This document shows, piece after piece, positions 53,511-63,561 of a stretch of DNA of 64,000 nucleotides. The DNA is from Blastobasis lacticolella (lineage: Eukaryota > Arthropoda > Insecta > Lepidoptera > Blastobasidae). Under the pieces are notes generated by a model. The model had not been told where the DNA came from. It did no database searches and was given only the letters and a program-made list of their open reading frames with translations. The stretch's first letter is position 1; each line of letters starts with the position of its first letter. Both the position numbers and the translations under genes were made by a program. Location of the stretch: assembly GCA_905147135.1 (NCBI GenBank), contig LR990060.1, positions 13,656,001-13,720,000 on the forward strand, given 5' to 3'.

Positions 53511-54240
53511 GTCACAATAAGTGTTCTTTTATTTTCAAAATTTAATTGAAATGCCGCCGCTAAAAAACGCTCTTTATTTGTACCTTAGTATTAATCCTTA
53601 TCAAAACAAATTACTTCATATTCACGACTGCTTCAATACCTTTATATAACTTTTGAATTATTCAATTCAGACATTTCATTCGAAAGATATCACGAGTTTA
53701 AAAATGTGAATATTAGAAAAAAGTCGCGTGTTCGCCGCTCAGTCCGCTCGGCTATCTAGGCAGCACGGGGTACGGGAGGGGAGTCAATATCATCAAGAAA
53801 TAAAGTGCCGCGCGCAGGGATGTTATACGTACCGTAATTATGGTACACGTACCATTTTCCAGGTGTTCGTACCATGTACCATCGTACTTCCATTATGGTA
53901 CGCAAAAGTACCATAATTTTACATTAATCCAGTTATATGACGTTATCTCGCCCGCTCCGTTTACGGCGCCTTATGACAACGCAACACTTAAATAAAGGGT
54001 TGATTTATTGTCACGGGTTGATTTATTGTCACTGGGACCCCCAGACAATACCCCCCCTCCCCCCAAATACAAAAGTAGCGTACCTTTTTAGCCATTTTAG
54101 GGGAGACTACTGCTGGTAACACTGCGTACCATAATTTTTTCTAAAGTACCAGAATTTTGACAGGCCTGTGCCATAGTTTCTGACTTGGCATCTAACATCC
54201 CTGGCCGCGCGGCCCACTCGCGCGGTCGGCTCCCTACGCA
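53511..54240. other. Intergenic DNA with clustered gtaccat motifs
   Basis: gtacc/ggtac words occur about ten times between 53828 and 54140 in both orientations. A direct 18-bp repeat (gggttgatttattgtcac) is at about 53998-54032. No gene. Confidence 0.45.
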
Positions 54241-54303
54241 GCGGTCGTGTGTAACCCGTGTACCCGTAGTGGTACCCGTGCGAAGCCGGGGCGGGCCGCT
54301 AGT
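54241..54303 (+). mobile_element. Lep1-like Helitron 3' end
   Basis: gtgcgaagccggggcgggccgctagt: small hairpin then CTAGT terminus. Confidence 0.55.
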
Positions 54304-54369
54304 ACATAATATAAATTTAAGTCGCATTCAGCGTCTGTCTCTGTGTATGTATTTCCGCTAACTCCTCCT

Positions 54370-54540
54370 TCTAGGATTGCTGATGTCCATAGGCGGCGGT
54401 GACCACTTTCCATCAGGTGGCCCGCTTGCCTGTATGCCTGCAAAAACTCCTTCTGAACGGACGTAATGGATTTTGATGCGGTTTTCACCATGACTTAGAG
54501 AATTTCTTCCGAAAGGTACATACATAATATAGGTAAAACA
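54370..54540 (-). repeat. Repeat E and Helitron-interior debris
   Basis: gtccataggcggcggtgaccactttcc (repeat E) followed by gaacggacgtaatggattttgatgcgg (Helitron-like interior). Confidence 0.45.
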
Positions 54541-55050
54541 TGCATATTATAGGTTAGACAAGCAGAGAAAGAGTTTCAGCATATGGTGGTGTCACCTATG
54601 GGTTTGTGGCACCCTCAATTTTTCCCAAAAACGAATTTCCTAACAGACTGTATATCTTATTCTATCTAAACACAGTAGCAGCAATGGTCACGTAATGGAT
54701 CATAATGTTTAGCATATTAAAATAAAATGTTCTAAATCAGGCTTAAGTAACTTAATTTTTGTTGTTTGTTTGTGTTTAATGCTTTTTCATGTTGAAGTAC
54801 AAAGATTAATCCAGGATGTATCGATAAAATCGGTGCCAAACTCAAAGTGGCACATCACTACAGGTAAATTATCGGCTACTATGACATAATTATCGTGACA
54901 AAATGTTCCTTGAAGCGGAGACATTAGGCCTAACATATTCGGCGTTCAAAGAACTAACTGTTTTTTACGATATACTTTATTTGGAAAACACATCGTCATT
55001 GGGCTTTAGTTTTAAGTTTGAAGACTTACCTATGATTCATAGTGACGGCT
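54541..55050. other. Unassigned intergenic DNA
   Basis: No supported feature. Confidence 0.3.
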
Positions 55051-55055
55051 AGCTG

Positions 55056-55093
55056 GTTATATTTCCTCCTTATAGAAGGAGGAAATATAACCA
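55056..55093. repeat. Perfect 17-bp palindrome arms, 4-bp loop
   Basis: ggttatatttcctcctt and its exact complement around atag; the same loop bases as the palindrome at 48009. Confidence 0.93.
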
Positions 55094-55109
55094 ATGAAAA
55101 TAATAAATA

Positions 55110-55305
55110 ATCATATTGCCGTTAGTGTCCCGGTTGTGCTCTCGCGCACGAGGGTCTGGGGTCCGCTTTTACCATGATGCAGGATTTTGCAGATAATAAC
55201 AGGGCGACTGCCATCTGACCGCGTTGGTACATGGTCGCAGTGGGATTCGAAAACGTTATCTCTCGCTTACGAATCGGATACCTTAATCACTCGGCCACCG
55301 ACACC
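55110..55305 (-). mobile_element. SINE-B with internal deletion
   Basis: atcatattgccgttagtgtcccgg...cgactgccatctgaccgcg joins gttggtacatggtcgcagtggg, skipping about 130 bp of body. The head is intact in reverse. Confidence 0.75.
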
Positions 55306-55329
55306 ACTCTGCAACTAAACAATCATTTT

Positions 55330-55520
55330 CATCACAGTCCATAACAGTCCACTGAAGGTATGGTTATTGCCATAATCTCCACGCTTGGCGGGCGGGTTGG
55401 AGATGGCAGAGTTATAAATATAATAATGGAAAAGCTGCTGCCCATCTTCCTGCCTATGGAGACTAGAAGTTTTGTCTCGAAAACATTAGTCGCCTTGTAC
55501 GACACCCACGAGTGTAACCA
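55330..55520 (-). mobile_element. SINE-C, partial
   Basis: cacagtccataacagtccactg...ccacgcttggcgggcggg...cgacacccacgagtgtaac, internally shortened. Confidence 0.7.
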
Positions 55521-55639
55521 ATCAATATTATTTTAAAATAAAAAGTATTGTGTTCCGTGGGATCTCTAGTGCTCCATAATGAACCGTAGCTTTGGCATTA
55601 ATTACCTGGGCCTAATGTCTAGTCGGTCTGACTTGTGAG

Positions 55640-56085
55640 AGTTAAATCCTAAGTGCCGCCATGTTCCAATGACCGTTTTCTGAATCCTGTGCATTTATAT
55701 ATCGATGCTGTTAGTCTTCCTAAAATAATTAAAGTAACTGATGCTCTTACGATGTGGGGAATCGTGATGAAACCTGCACATTCAGGCGACTCAATGTGTA
55801 CCATTGCACTGCTATCTGAGCAGGTTCCCCTGTTTACAGGGCCACGTAGTTCTGATGGCAGTCCCTCCATTGTAATTATCTGATCTGCCGAAACCTGTTT
55901 CTTTTTTATACTACTCAGTGACAAACAAGTAGACAGCCCACCTGATGGTAAGTGGTAACTGTCGCCCATAACATCTACGATTCATGCATTTAGGTTGCAG
56001 GCAACATAACTGCAGAACCGCAGGTGGTATCATGGTCAAGGCGGACCCCGGAGCACACCCAGGATATTGACGCCAAGATGATGAT
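55640..56085 (+). mobile_element. SINE-B split by repeat D
   Basis: SINE-B 55640-55900 (gccatgttccaatgacc...catcgtgatg-type block...attatctgatctgccg) resumes at 56025 (catggtcaaggcgg...ttgacgccaagatgatgatg). Between them lies an inverted repeat D (55905-56025). Confidence 0.75.
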
Positions 56086-56164
56086 GAGCTTCTACTTCCC
56101 ACGACTGCTGACTGCAACAGTGACTCACAAATTTCAATTCTATTTCTACACTAATTATCTAACA

Positions 56165-56640
56165 CAAAAGACCGAGTGAGTAGCGGAGCAACTGCCAGCT
56201 TACCTCCGCGGCCCTGCTACCAAGGGAACCAGTCCAGATTGGATCATGGTTACCCATTCACTCACCTGAATGTGCAGGTTTCATCACGATATCCTAATAG
56301 TAAGAGAATCTGTTAAATTCTGTCATTTGTCTGTTATGTCGAATCCTGTATCATGGTCTGTATCCGCACGAGCCGCTTTGGCTCGACTTTTATGATGCGT
56401 ACGACTAAAAAGTGGAACGTGTTGCCTGCGAGTGTGTTCCCTGTTCAATATAATGTGGTTGCCTTCAAGGCTAGAGTGAATAGGCTGTTCCAAGACGGGC
56501 ATGCTCCATCTTCGGCCGCATCGTGACTTACCAACAGGTGAGATGGCCGTTATTGTCTGTCTTGTATAATATGAAACGAAAAAGTTGTCAAGGCGGACTC
56601 CGGGTTCTCCAGACAAATTGACGCCAAGATGATGATCCAT
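56165..56640. mobile_element. SINE-B fragments flanking LINE tail K
   Basis: 56165-56350: minus SINE-B pieces. 56400-56570: plus LINE tail K (aaagtggaacgtgttgcctgcg...caagacgggcatgctcc...caacaggtgagatgg). 56587-56636: plus SINE-B 3' end. Confidence 0.65.
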
Positions 56641-57040
56641 CCATTTCCCACGAGTGACGACCGCAACAGTGACTCAGTTTCCATTCTATTTCTACACTAA
56701 TTACCTTGCACAAAGAACCAAATGAGTAGTCCAATATTTACCGTGCGATAACAACCGTTTGTTTAACATTTGCTCAAGAATGTTGTAACTGCGCTCGAGA
56801 AGAATTCTGCAAACTAGTATTGTACTGGGTAATGTTTTTCCTTCTTTGCTTGTTTCGGAAAGGGTTACTGGGATTTGTGTGGAAGTAACATGTAGTAAGT
56901 AATTTTTATACAAACTTAAACTAATAATATAATCAAATAAAAGACGTTCCGTTTTGGCTGGTGCCGATCAACCATAAGTTGCAGTTGATACTAATCCTTA
57001 CACTGTAAAAAATAAAGTTTAGTTTAAGTCTTTTACGTGC
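56641..57040. other. Unassigned intergenic DNA
   Basis: No supported feature; short minus ORFs are not convincing. Confidence 0.3.
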
Positions 57041-57043
57041 ATT

Positions 57044-57167
57044 GGCCCTAGCACAAGTGTGTCCGCGACAAAGCTCGCGCCGCAAGAGCGTTTGTCTCTT
57101 TCTCTCAATACTAAGACGAAAGACGCTTTTTCTCGCATATCGCGCGCGAGAGCAACTTGTGCTAGGC
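57044..57167. mobile_element. MITE family M2, copy 2
   Basis: ggccctagcacaagtgtgtccgcg to cgcgcgcgagagcaacttgtgctaggcc. Reverse orientation relative to 21530-21672. Confidence 0.8.
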
Positions 57168-57169
57168 CT

Positions 57170-57650
57170 ATAGGGCATGGTCGGTCGTCCGACCAAGGTC
57201 GGCTCGCCGGCGCATCCGAATTATTCCAAATGTAACTTTATTTTGTATTTATTTATTCATTTAATACTTTATGCACACAATAGTACAAAGGTGGACTTAA
57301 AGCTTTGTAGCCCGAAAACTGGTAATAAAAATTGCAGGCGGTGCATAAAAATTTACAACAATATTACACTTACGTTGCTAATTACAAATACATATAATTC
57401 TATCCACTAACGTATAACGTAAGGATTAGTATCGACTGTTAGTTTAGCCTTTATCCCGTGGGAAATTTGCAGAAAAACAAACTTTTCTTCATAAGCTTTT
57501 GCATGCAATTTGTAGGTAGGTATAATTTAAATTCAAATTCAAAGCATTTATTGCATGTTACATGGTTACAATACAGGTGATCTTATAAATGAACGGGCTT
57601 ACATGTAACCGCAGGGACTCCGCTGTTTATAATTTATCTATAATACAACT
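57170..57650. other. AT-rich unassigned DNA
   Basis: Contains tttatttattcatttaatac and tcaaattcaaagcatttattg, which may be reversed retroposon tails. No gene. Confidence 0.3.
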
Positions 57651-57805
57651 ATATGGTTCTATGTATAATAAGGATGTATTTAAAAGTATATAAGTAGTTT
57701 ATCAGTTATCTAGCACCCATAACACAAGCTTTGCTTACTTTGGGGCTAGATGGCGCTGTGTGAATTTGTCCACGATTATTTATTATTTATTTATTTATTT
57801 ATTTA
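57651..57805 (+). mobile_element. SINE-A, 5'-truncated
   Basis: ggttctatgtataataagg to ggcgctgtgtgaatttgtccacg followed by (TTTA)n. Confidence 0.8.
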
Positions 57806-57930
57806 TGGGATGTTAATAGACATAAGGTATATTGAAATATCACAAACAAAGTAGAGTAATATATAACTGGCACTTATTTTGGGTCATTTATGTTAGAATA
57901 AAATTTAGATTATGTTTCCTGGCTAGATTT

Positions 57931-58170
57931 GACGACCTGAATGGTTCAGTGGTCAACATGCCACGCAAGAGGTCCCGGGTTCGATTCCCGGCCGGGCAGA
58001 AATTGAAATGATGAATTTTAATTTCTGTTACGGGTGTTCTATGTATAATAAGTATGTATTTAAAAGTATATGAGTAGTTTATCAGTTATCTAGCACCCAT
58101 AACACAAGCTTTGCTTATTTTGGGGTTAGATGGCGCTGTGTGAATTTGTCCACGATTATTTATTTATTTT
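57931..58170 (+). mobile_element. SINE-A, full-length
   Basis: gacgacctgaatggttcagtgg head, perfect B box gggttcgattcccgg, body with a 7-base deletion at acgggtgttc, (TTTA)n tail. 125 bp after the preceding truncated copy. Confidence 0.87.
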
Positions 58171-58547
58171 AGATTGTTTCTTTCAATACAATAACGACGA
58201 TGTGTCACCCTATCTACACAATAGTTTACGTCTACATTATAACATGGCCGACATTATTTATATGATTTAAATTAAGATTTATTTCTTATTTCTCTACACA
58301 GTCAATTCACTTAATTTTTTTATTTTATGGTTACATTTTTGAGAAGAGATCGTCAAAGAAGCAAAATATTGAAAACAATAAATAAATAAAAATGAGTTTA
58401 ATATATTAAATTTGGTAAATATGATTTACACAGTGTAAAATCATGTCTGAATAGTATCTACATTTCAAAACTTATCAAGAAAAACAATTATAAAACATTT
58501 ACGCCAAATAAAGTTATACTATCCATAATAAAATAATGTCAAATGTA

Positions 58548-58760
58548 TTTATTTATTTATTTATTTATTTATTTATTATTGCAAGCATTATCATTACAGC
58601 TTAACCAATGCGATAATGTTGACGTCAATGTTAATTAATTTAATATTTGTCCTGATTTATACAATACTATTAATAAATAAAATATAAAGTTACGTCATAT
58701 ACAATACCATTTTTATCATTACTAAGATTATTAACTAATTGATTACTTATTCTATATTAT
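58548..58760 (-). mobile_element. 3' untranslated region and TAAA tail of the right-hand LINE
   Basis: From the ORF2 stop the minus strand runs AT-rich to a (TAAA)n run at about 58576-58548, a plausible 3' end for target-primed integration. Confidence 0.5.
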
Positions 58761-61700
58761 CTATATTCCGTTTACATTACACATTGCAAAAATTACTGTC
58801 TCGCTAAATTTTTGAATTGAACAGTGGAACAAATCAACCGATTTTCCTGCTTCGTTTATTATTCTCAGTGCTGTTGTAATCGGGGCGTTCAAAAGCAAGT
58901 TGGTTCTGCACTGCGGGGTAGCAAATGTCCCGTCTCTACAATTCCTTCGCAGTCTCGAATTTGGTACCAGTAATTCCAGCGACTCCAGTACTTCCGGGTT
59001 TGTAATGATACCCCGAAACACCTTAAATACATAAGTTGCTAACGCTACATTTCTTCGAACCTCCAACTTAAAATATCCCACCATGCCCAACACGAAGAGT
59101 GTTGGATACATTAGCGGGTAAAATGGGTAGACTCCATACAATTTAAAGTAGAGGTATCTGGTAAACTTATTTTGTAGTTTTTCCATCAAACTGATGTACT
59201 TTGCCTCATGAGGATTCCAAACAATTGCACTAAATTCCAGTTTGCTTCTAATTAATGCATTGTATAGAGCCTTCAGAGTGGTTGGATTCGAAAAATCCTT
59301 ACTCTGTCTCAGCACGAAGCCTAAATTCCTGAAAGCCCTCTTGCATATATCAATGATGTGGCCTCGGAATGTGAGATCACTCGTCATGTGAACCCCAAGG
59401 TCGCGGACTGCTGAAACCCGTGAGAGGCTATGGTTGTCGATTTCATATTGATATTCGACAATGCCATGCCCTCGACTGTATGTCATTACATGACACTTAG
59501 CAACATTAAAATAGAGTTTATTTTCTCGGCCCCACTGTGATACCCTGTTAATGTTTTCTTGCAGTCTCTCGCAATCTGTTTCGCTATCTATCTTACAGCA
59601 GAGCTTTAAGTCATCGGCGAACAACAAGCAAAGAACATCATCATCAACCACTTCTGGCAGGTCATTGATCATGATAATGAACTCCAATGGTCCGAGATTA
59701 CTGCCCTGACTTACTCCAGATAGTGTGAGGTACTGCTCCGAAACCCAATTCGCGTATTCCACATATTGCCGACGGCCTTTCAGATAGCTAGCAAAAAAAT
59801 TTAATAATTTTGGAGTAAACCCTAGCCTACTGAACTTCATCAACAAGATGTCATTATTGACCAAGTCAAAAGCCTTCTTAAAGTCAAAATAGGCTACATC
59901 CAGTTGGCCACCCACTCTCTCGTCCATAGCCTTCGTTGCATCCTGCATAAAGCTCATCAAATTGGAAACCGTACTACGACCTGGCCTGAACCCATGTTGG
60001 GAATTATTTAGTCTAGGTTCTATTTTCTTGAAAATCTGGTGATGCAATGCGGTTTCGAACGCTTTAGCGAATGAAGACAGGATAGCCACCGGCCTGTAAT
60101 CCTCGACAGCCGCTCCCGTGGTACCCGCTTTTGGAATCGGTATGACCCGAGTAACTTTCCAGACCTCTGGGTATATCCCTGTACGTAAGCATGTATTAAA
60201 TATGTGCAACAGAGGGGTAGCCAGCGCAAACGCACAGTCTCTTACAACGAATGGTGGAATACCATCCGGCCCCACCGAGCGTTTAGGTTTAATTCGCTTC
60301 AGAGCATTGTATACGTCTATAAATGACAGGCTCTCTATGTGAACGCTGGACGACTCTCCCCCTACCTCAGTGGCCGCGGCAGCGGCATTGAGAGTTGGGG
60401 GACTTGCATCATAAACTGATTTAAAAAAATTAGCGAATGCACTAGCACAGTCCTCCTCTGCAATTACCAAACCATCTTTTTTTAGGGTCGGCTTACTACG
60501 CGATGAGCGTTTGTTTTTTATATGTCCCCAGAAAGATTTAGGATCCTGACAGAACTGTGCTTGAATCCTGTTATTGTAATTTTCATAGGCTACTTCAATT
60601 TTATTTTTAACCGTATAACGATAATAGGAAAATTTGTTGTAATCGTCTTGGGACTTCGTGGATTTATATCGTTTATGCCACCTTGCCTTTTCCCTAATGT
60701 CTACTATAATGTCTTTTGTGTACCATTCCGGGTAGCTGTACTTGCTGCTGTAGGTCTTTGGCTTTAGTATAGGCGCACAGTCATTAAGCATTTTATTTAT
60801 GATTTCGTAGAAATATGCAATAGATTCCCTCCCATCATGTGTTACGCATACTGTGGTCCAATCCGCAGCCGCCAACATTGAGTACAGCGAAGTAAAATCA
60901 CATTTTTGAAAATCCCATCTAGGATACTTAATATAGGCAGAAGTATTTTGTGCTACTGTTGGAGATATTTGACTTGGCGAACAACAATGCTTTTTTCTAC
61001 TACGTTTTAGAGAAATATGCAAGGGAGGGTGCTGTGGATCTGGTGGTACTAGGTACTCCTCTGCTACCTTCACCGAAACTACGACCTCGCTTACATTAGA
61101 CAAGACGACATCCAGAAAACGGTCATTACAATTTGCTACATTGTTCCACTGTTCAAAGTTACAAAACGTCAAGAAGTATTCATAATAGCATTTTATGTCA
61201 GTACTAGTGGAATAAAGATTTAAGTCTCCCACCACTAAAACATTAATATACATAAGACATATTTTCTCTAAGATATGAAACAGATACATATACTGCTCAT
61301 TACTGCTTTTTGGTGGGATATAGACAACGCAACACGTAATTAAACGTCCCCTTTGCCCTATTACATGGGCACATACCAATTCGAAAGCCGTGGCATCCAG
61401 ATTGGGATCATCTGGTATTACAGCTGGCTGTAGCTTTAGTGATGGCGCAGCGGCGAGCAGCGCCCCGCCCTGCTTGCGCCCGTCCGCACGATCGCATCGC
61501 ACCACACTGTAGCCGCGTGGAAACAACTCTCCATCGTGCATAGAGTCGGTCAATCCCGTTTCTGTGATAGCCAGCAGATTTGCAGAATTACTTGAAATAT
61601 TGTTGAAAAATGTCGTTACCTTTGTTCGAAGGCCTCTTGTGTTTTGGTAGTACAGCTGAATGAACTCGCGCGATAGTTTTGAAGGCTTCTCTATCTGGTT

Positions 61701-61781
61701 TGTATTACCTGTCCCTTCGCTCTCTGTAGCAAAATCACTAAGACGAGTGACGAAAAAAATTATCTTTCTGTTGGGGTATTG
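58761..61781 (-). CDS. LINE ORF2: endonuclease and reverse transcriptase, uninterrupted
   Basis: The open frame runs from after a TAA at 61784-61782 to the stop at 58761. The first ATG is at 61553, giving 930 residues, but essential endonuclease codons lie before it: LYYQNTRGLRTK with catalytic Asn, and LLAITETGL with catalytic Glu. Counting from that Met: VVGDLN with D110, and DPQHPPL (about 172-178) in place of SDH. The reverse transcriptase spans about 405-720, with GPDGIPP, YFDFKKAFD (D557, D563), SGVSQGSNLGPL and LLFADDLKLC (D647, D648). It nicks DNA and reverse-transcribes the element RNA at the target. It is CR1/Jockey-like. The reading frame is free of stops, suggesting a recent insertion. 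ORF2 overlaps ORF1 by 44 bases in the +1 frame. Confidence 0.9.
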   Translation of the reverse strand, partial: QYPNRKIIFFVTRLSDFATESEGTGNTNQIEKPSKLSREFIQLYYQNTRGLRTKVTTFFNNISSNSANLLAITETGLTDSMHDGELFPRGYSVVRCDRADGRKQGGALLAAAPSLKLQPAVIPDDPNLDATAFELVCAHVIGQRGRLITCCVVYIPPKSSNEQYMYLFHILEKICLMYINVLVVGDLNLYSTSTDIKCYYEYFLTFCNFEQWNNVANCNDRFLDVVLSNVSEVVVSVKVAEEYLVPPDPQHPPLHISLKRSRKKHCCSPSQISPTVAQNTSAYIKYPRWDFQKCDFTSLYSMLAAADWTTVCVTHDGRESIAYFYEIINKMLNDCAPILKPKTYSSKYSYPEWYTKDIIVDIREKARWHKRYKSTKSQDDYNKFSYYRYTVKNKIEVAYENYNNRIQAQFCQDPKSFWGHIKNKRSSRSKPTLKKDGLVIAEEDCASAFANFFKSVYDASPPTLNAAAAATEVGGESSSVHIESLSFIDVYNALKRIKPKRSVGPDGIPPFVVRDCAFALATPLLHIFNTCLRTGIYPEVWKVTRVIPIPKAGTTGAAVEDYRPVAILSSFAKAFETALHHQIFKKIEPRLNNSQHGFRPGRSTVSNLMSFMQDATKAMDERVGGQLDVAYFDFKKAFDLVNNDILLMKFSRLGFTPKLLNFFASYLKGRRQYVEYANWVSEQYLTLSGVSQGSNLGPLEFIIMINDLPEVVDDDVLCLLFADDLKLCCKIDSETDCERLQENINRVSQWGRENKLYFNVAKCHVMTYSRGHGIVEYQYEIDNHSLSRVSAVRDLGVHMTSDLTFRGHIIDICKRAFRNLGFVLRQSKDFSNPTTLKALYNALIRSKLEFSAIVWNPHEAKYISLMEKLQNKFTRYLYFKLYGVYPFYPLMYPTLFVLGMVGYFKLEVRRNVALATYVFKVFRGIITNPEVLESLELLVPNSRLRRNCRDGTFATPQCRTNLLLNAPITTALRIINEAGKSVDLFHCSIQKFSETVIFAMCNVNGI

Positions 61782-63561
61782 TTATAGCCACCACCATTTC
61801 CGAGATATCTTGAATTATCACCCTCGTGCCATACTTATTAACCTTCCCATTAAATTTGCTAAACATAGACGCATTGTATCGTAGGTTAATGTTAGAATCT
61901 AGCAGATAGGTATATTCAAAGCGTTTGGAGTCTTGGAACAACAAGTAGTTGAATAATTCGATCCGTTTATTAAATATCTGTACATACTTCCCACATCTGA
62001 AGATTGGTAGACAGAAAATGACGTTAGTGTATGTAATAGGCATTAAAGTTTCTCTAATAATATCTATAAGTTTATAATAGTTTCTCGCCTTGTCAAAATC
62101 TTGTTCCCCCATCATTATAACGCAGTAATCTTTCATTGTAAAATCCTTCAGTTTCAATTCTAACCCTGTTAATAGTTGTGATATACCACGGTTTGGTAAA
62201 CGATAGTGGCATACTTCACAATTTTCAAGTGGGGTCCGCCCTACTGCTCCTAGAATATTATTTGTTGTGGTTGCACTCAGCAGACAAATTTTTCCTTTTT
62301 TGGAGTCAGTTTTTTTACACGTCATATTTGCCGCAAATGTTTTATTGTGTTTCATCAGTACCCGCGGTTCGACCGATTTCATCTCCTTATTCTCTTCCTC
62401 CGTATTTACAATCTTGTTGAAAGATGCGGCCGCATCTGGAAACGTACGGATTGGCATAGTCCTGTTATTCATTTTACGGTGTTTTTTCGTTTTAATAATA
62501 GTACTTGCATCCGTACATATCTTCGACAGGTACTCAAGCTTCTTTTTATATCGATTTATCTCCTCTTTTAGATAACAGTTCTCGGATAACATGGTCTCTA
62601 TCTCTTGCTCGGCGGAAGCCAGCGATATTTCCAGGGTTGCTACTTTTCCTTTTAAGTCTATTATTTCATTTCTTGTTGCCAGGTTATTTAGCTCCGGACA
62701 ACTGCGTCTTAGCTCACCAGACCTCTCCATAACTTTTGGCGTTATCTCATATTCGTCCCTTTCGCTATCTGTTTCCAATGTGTCCGCCAGGGAATCAAAC
62801 GAATTTTTTGTAGAGATATTTACCACCACACTTTCCCGCTTTCTTTCGTTGACATGGTCGAATACCGGCTCCTTTATATAGTGATAAGCATGTTGGGGTG
62901 ACTGCATCGTATTACCTGTATCCGTTTTTATTTCTGCGTTGGCAACTAGAGTGTTGTCTCCCTTCGCGCTATCATTCTTTCTCGAATTTTCAACCGGAAT
63001 AATGGACAACTCTAGCGAGTGAAAGGTGTCATCTTCATTAGGTTTTACTGTTGGCATAGAATTGATTTCTACGGCGGTATCTTTTACTATTTCTTCAGTA
63101 TCTGCCCCCGGGGTTATACAAGTGGCAGGGAACACAAGCGGTAATATTTGCGGCCCACCTCGTGTAATGGATAATTCTTGTGAGCAAGAGGTATCATTTT
63201 GATTATTCTCTTGTGAGGAGTTAGATGCAGTCTTAGAGTTTGCTAGTTGGTTGACAGTTTTAACTGTACTTTGCACTCTAGTCTCAAGGTTCGCAGGAAT
63301 AAGTTTTGGATGAGGTAGTACTTTTTCGCTCTCTTTACATCTTTTGGCTATTATAGGTGTGCTAGATTTCCTACTGCATTGCGTACATTTCCAACTAGTT
63401 CTTTTCGATCTGTCCATCATAGCGTACTGTTTATATGAGACCTTTGAGCATTCGTCAAGACAGTAGATTTGATCACAAACACAGCATCGCATATAACCAT
63501 TTCTTTTGTATGTTTTCTTACACTTAGTGCAACATTCTGTCCTACTTGTCCTAGATGCCAT
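61738..63561 (-). CDS. LINE ORF1: PHD-like finger, coiled coil, SGNH-esterase-like domain
   Basis: 607 residues from the ATG at 63561, chosen because MASRTSRTECCTKC matches the start of the left-hand ORF1. An upstream in-frame ATG at 63639 would add 26 residues with no similarity. Counting from M1 at 63561, the PHD-like finger spans about 10-60 (CCTKC, RCCVC, CLDEC, WKCTQC). A long Ser/Asn/Glu-rich linker follows, then a coiled coil at about 310-360. The C-terminal segment from about 425 (KICLLSATTTNN, YCVIMMGEQDF, NVIFCLPIFRCG) resembles the SGNH esterase of CR1-group ORF1 proteins. The usual GDS serine motif reads LSATTT, so activity is doubtful. Cooperates with ORF2 as RNA-binding partner. 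Confidence 0.87.
   Translation of the reverse strand: MASRTSRTECCTKCKKTYKRNGYMRCCVCDQIYCLDECSKVSYKQYAMMDRSKRTSWKCTQCSRKSSTPIIAKRCKESEKVLPHPKLIPANLETRVQSTVKTVNQLANSKTASNSSQENNQNDTSCSQELSITRGGPQILPLVFPATCITPGADTEEIVKDTAVEINSMPTVKPNEDDTFHSLELSIIPVENSRKNDSAKGDNTLVANAEIKTDTGNTMQSPQHAYHYIKEPVFDHVNERKRESVVVNISTKNSFDSLADTLETDSERDEYEITPKVMERSGELRRSCPELNNLATRNEIIDLKGKVATLEISLASAEQEIETMLSENCYLKEEINRYKKKLEYLSKICTDASTIIKTKKHRKMNNRTMPIRTFPDAAASFNKIVNTEEENKEMKSVEPRVLMKHNKTFAANMTCKKTDSKKGKICLLSATTTNNILGAVGRTPLENCEVCHYRLPNRGISQLLTGLELKLKDFTMKDYCVIMMGEQDFDKARNYYKLIDIIRETLMPITYTNVIFCLPIFRCGKYVQIFNKRIELFNYLLFQDSKRFEYTYLLDSNINLRYNASMFSKFNGKVNKYGTRVIIQDISEMVVAITIPQQKDNFFRHSS

Noticed and set aside
58548..58576. 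Simple (TTTA)n microsatellite as an independent feature
   Set aside because: Better explained as the 3' tail of the right-hand LINE.
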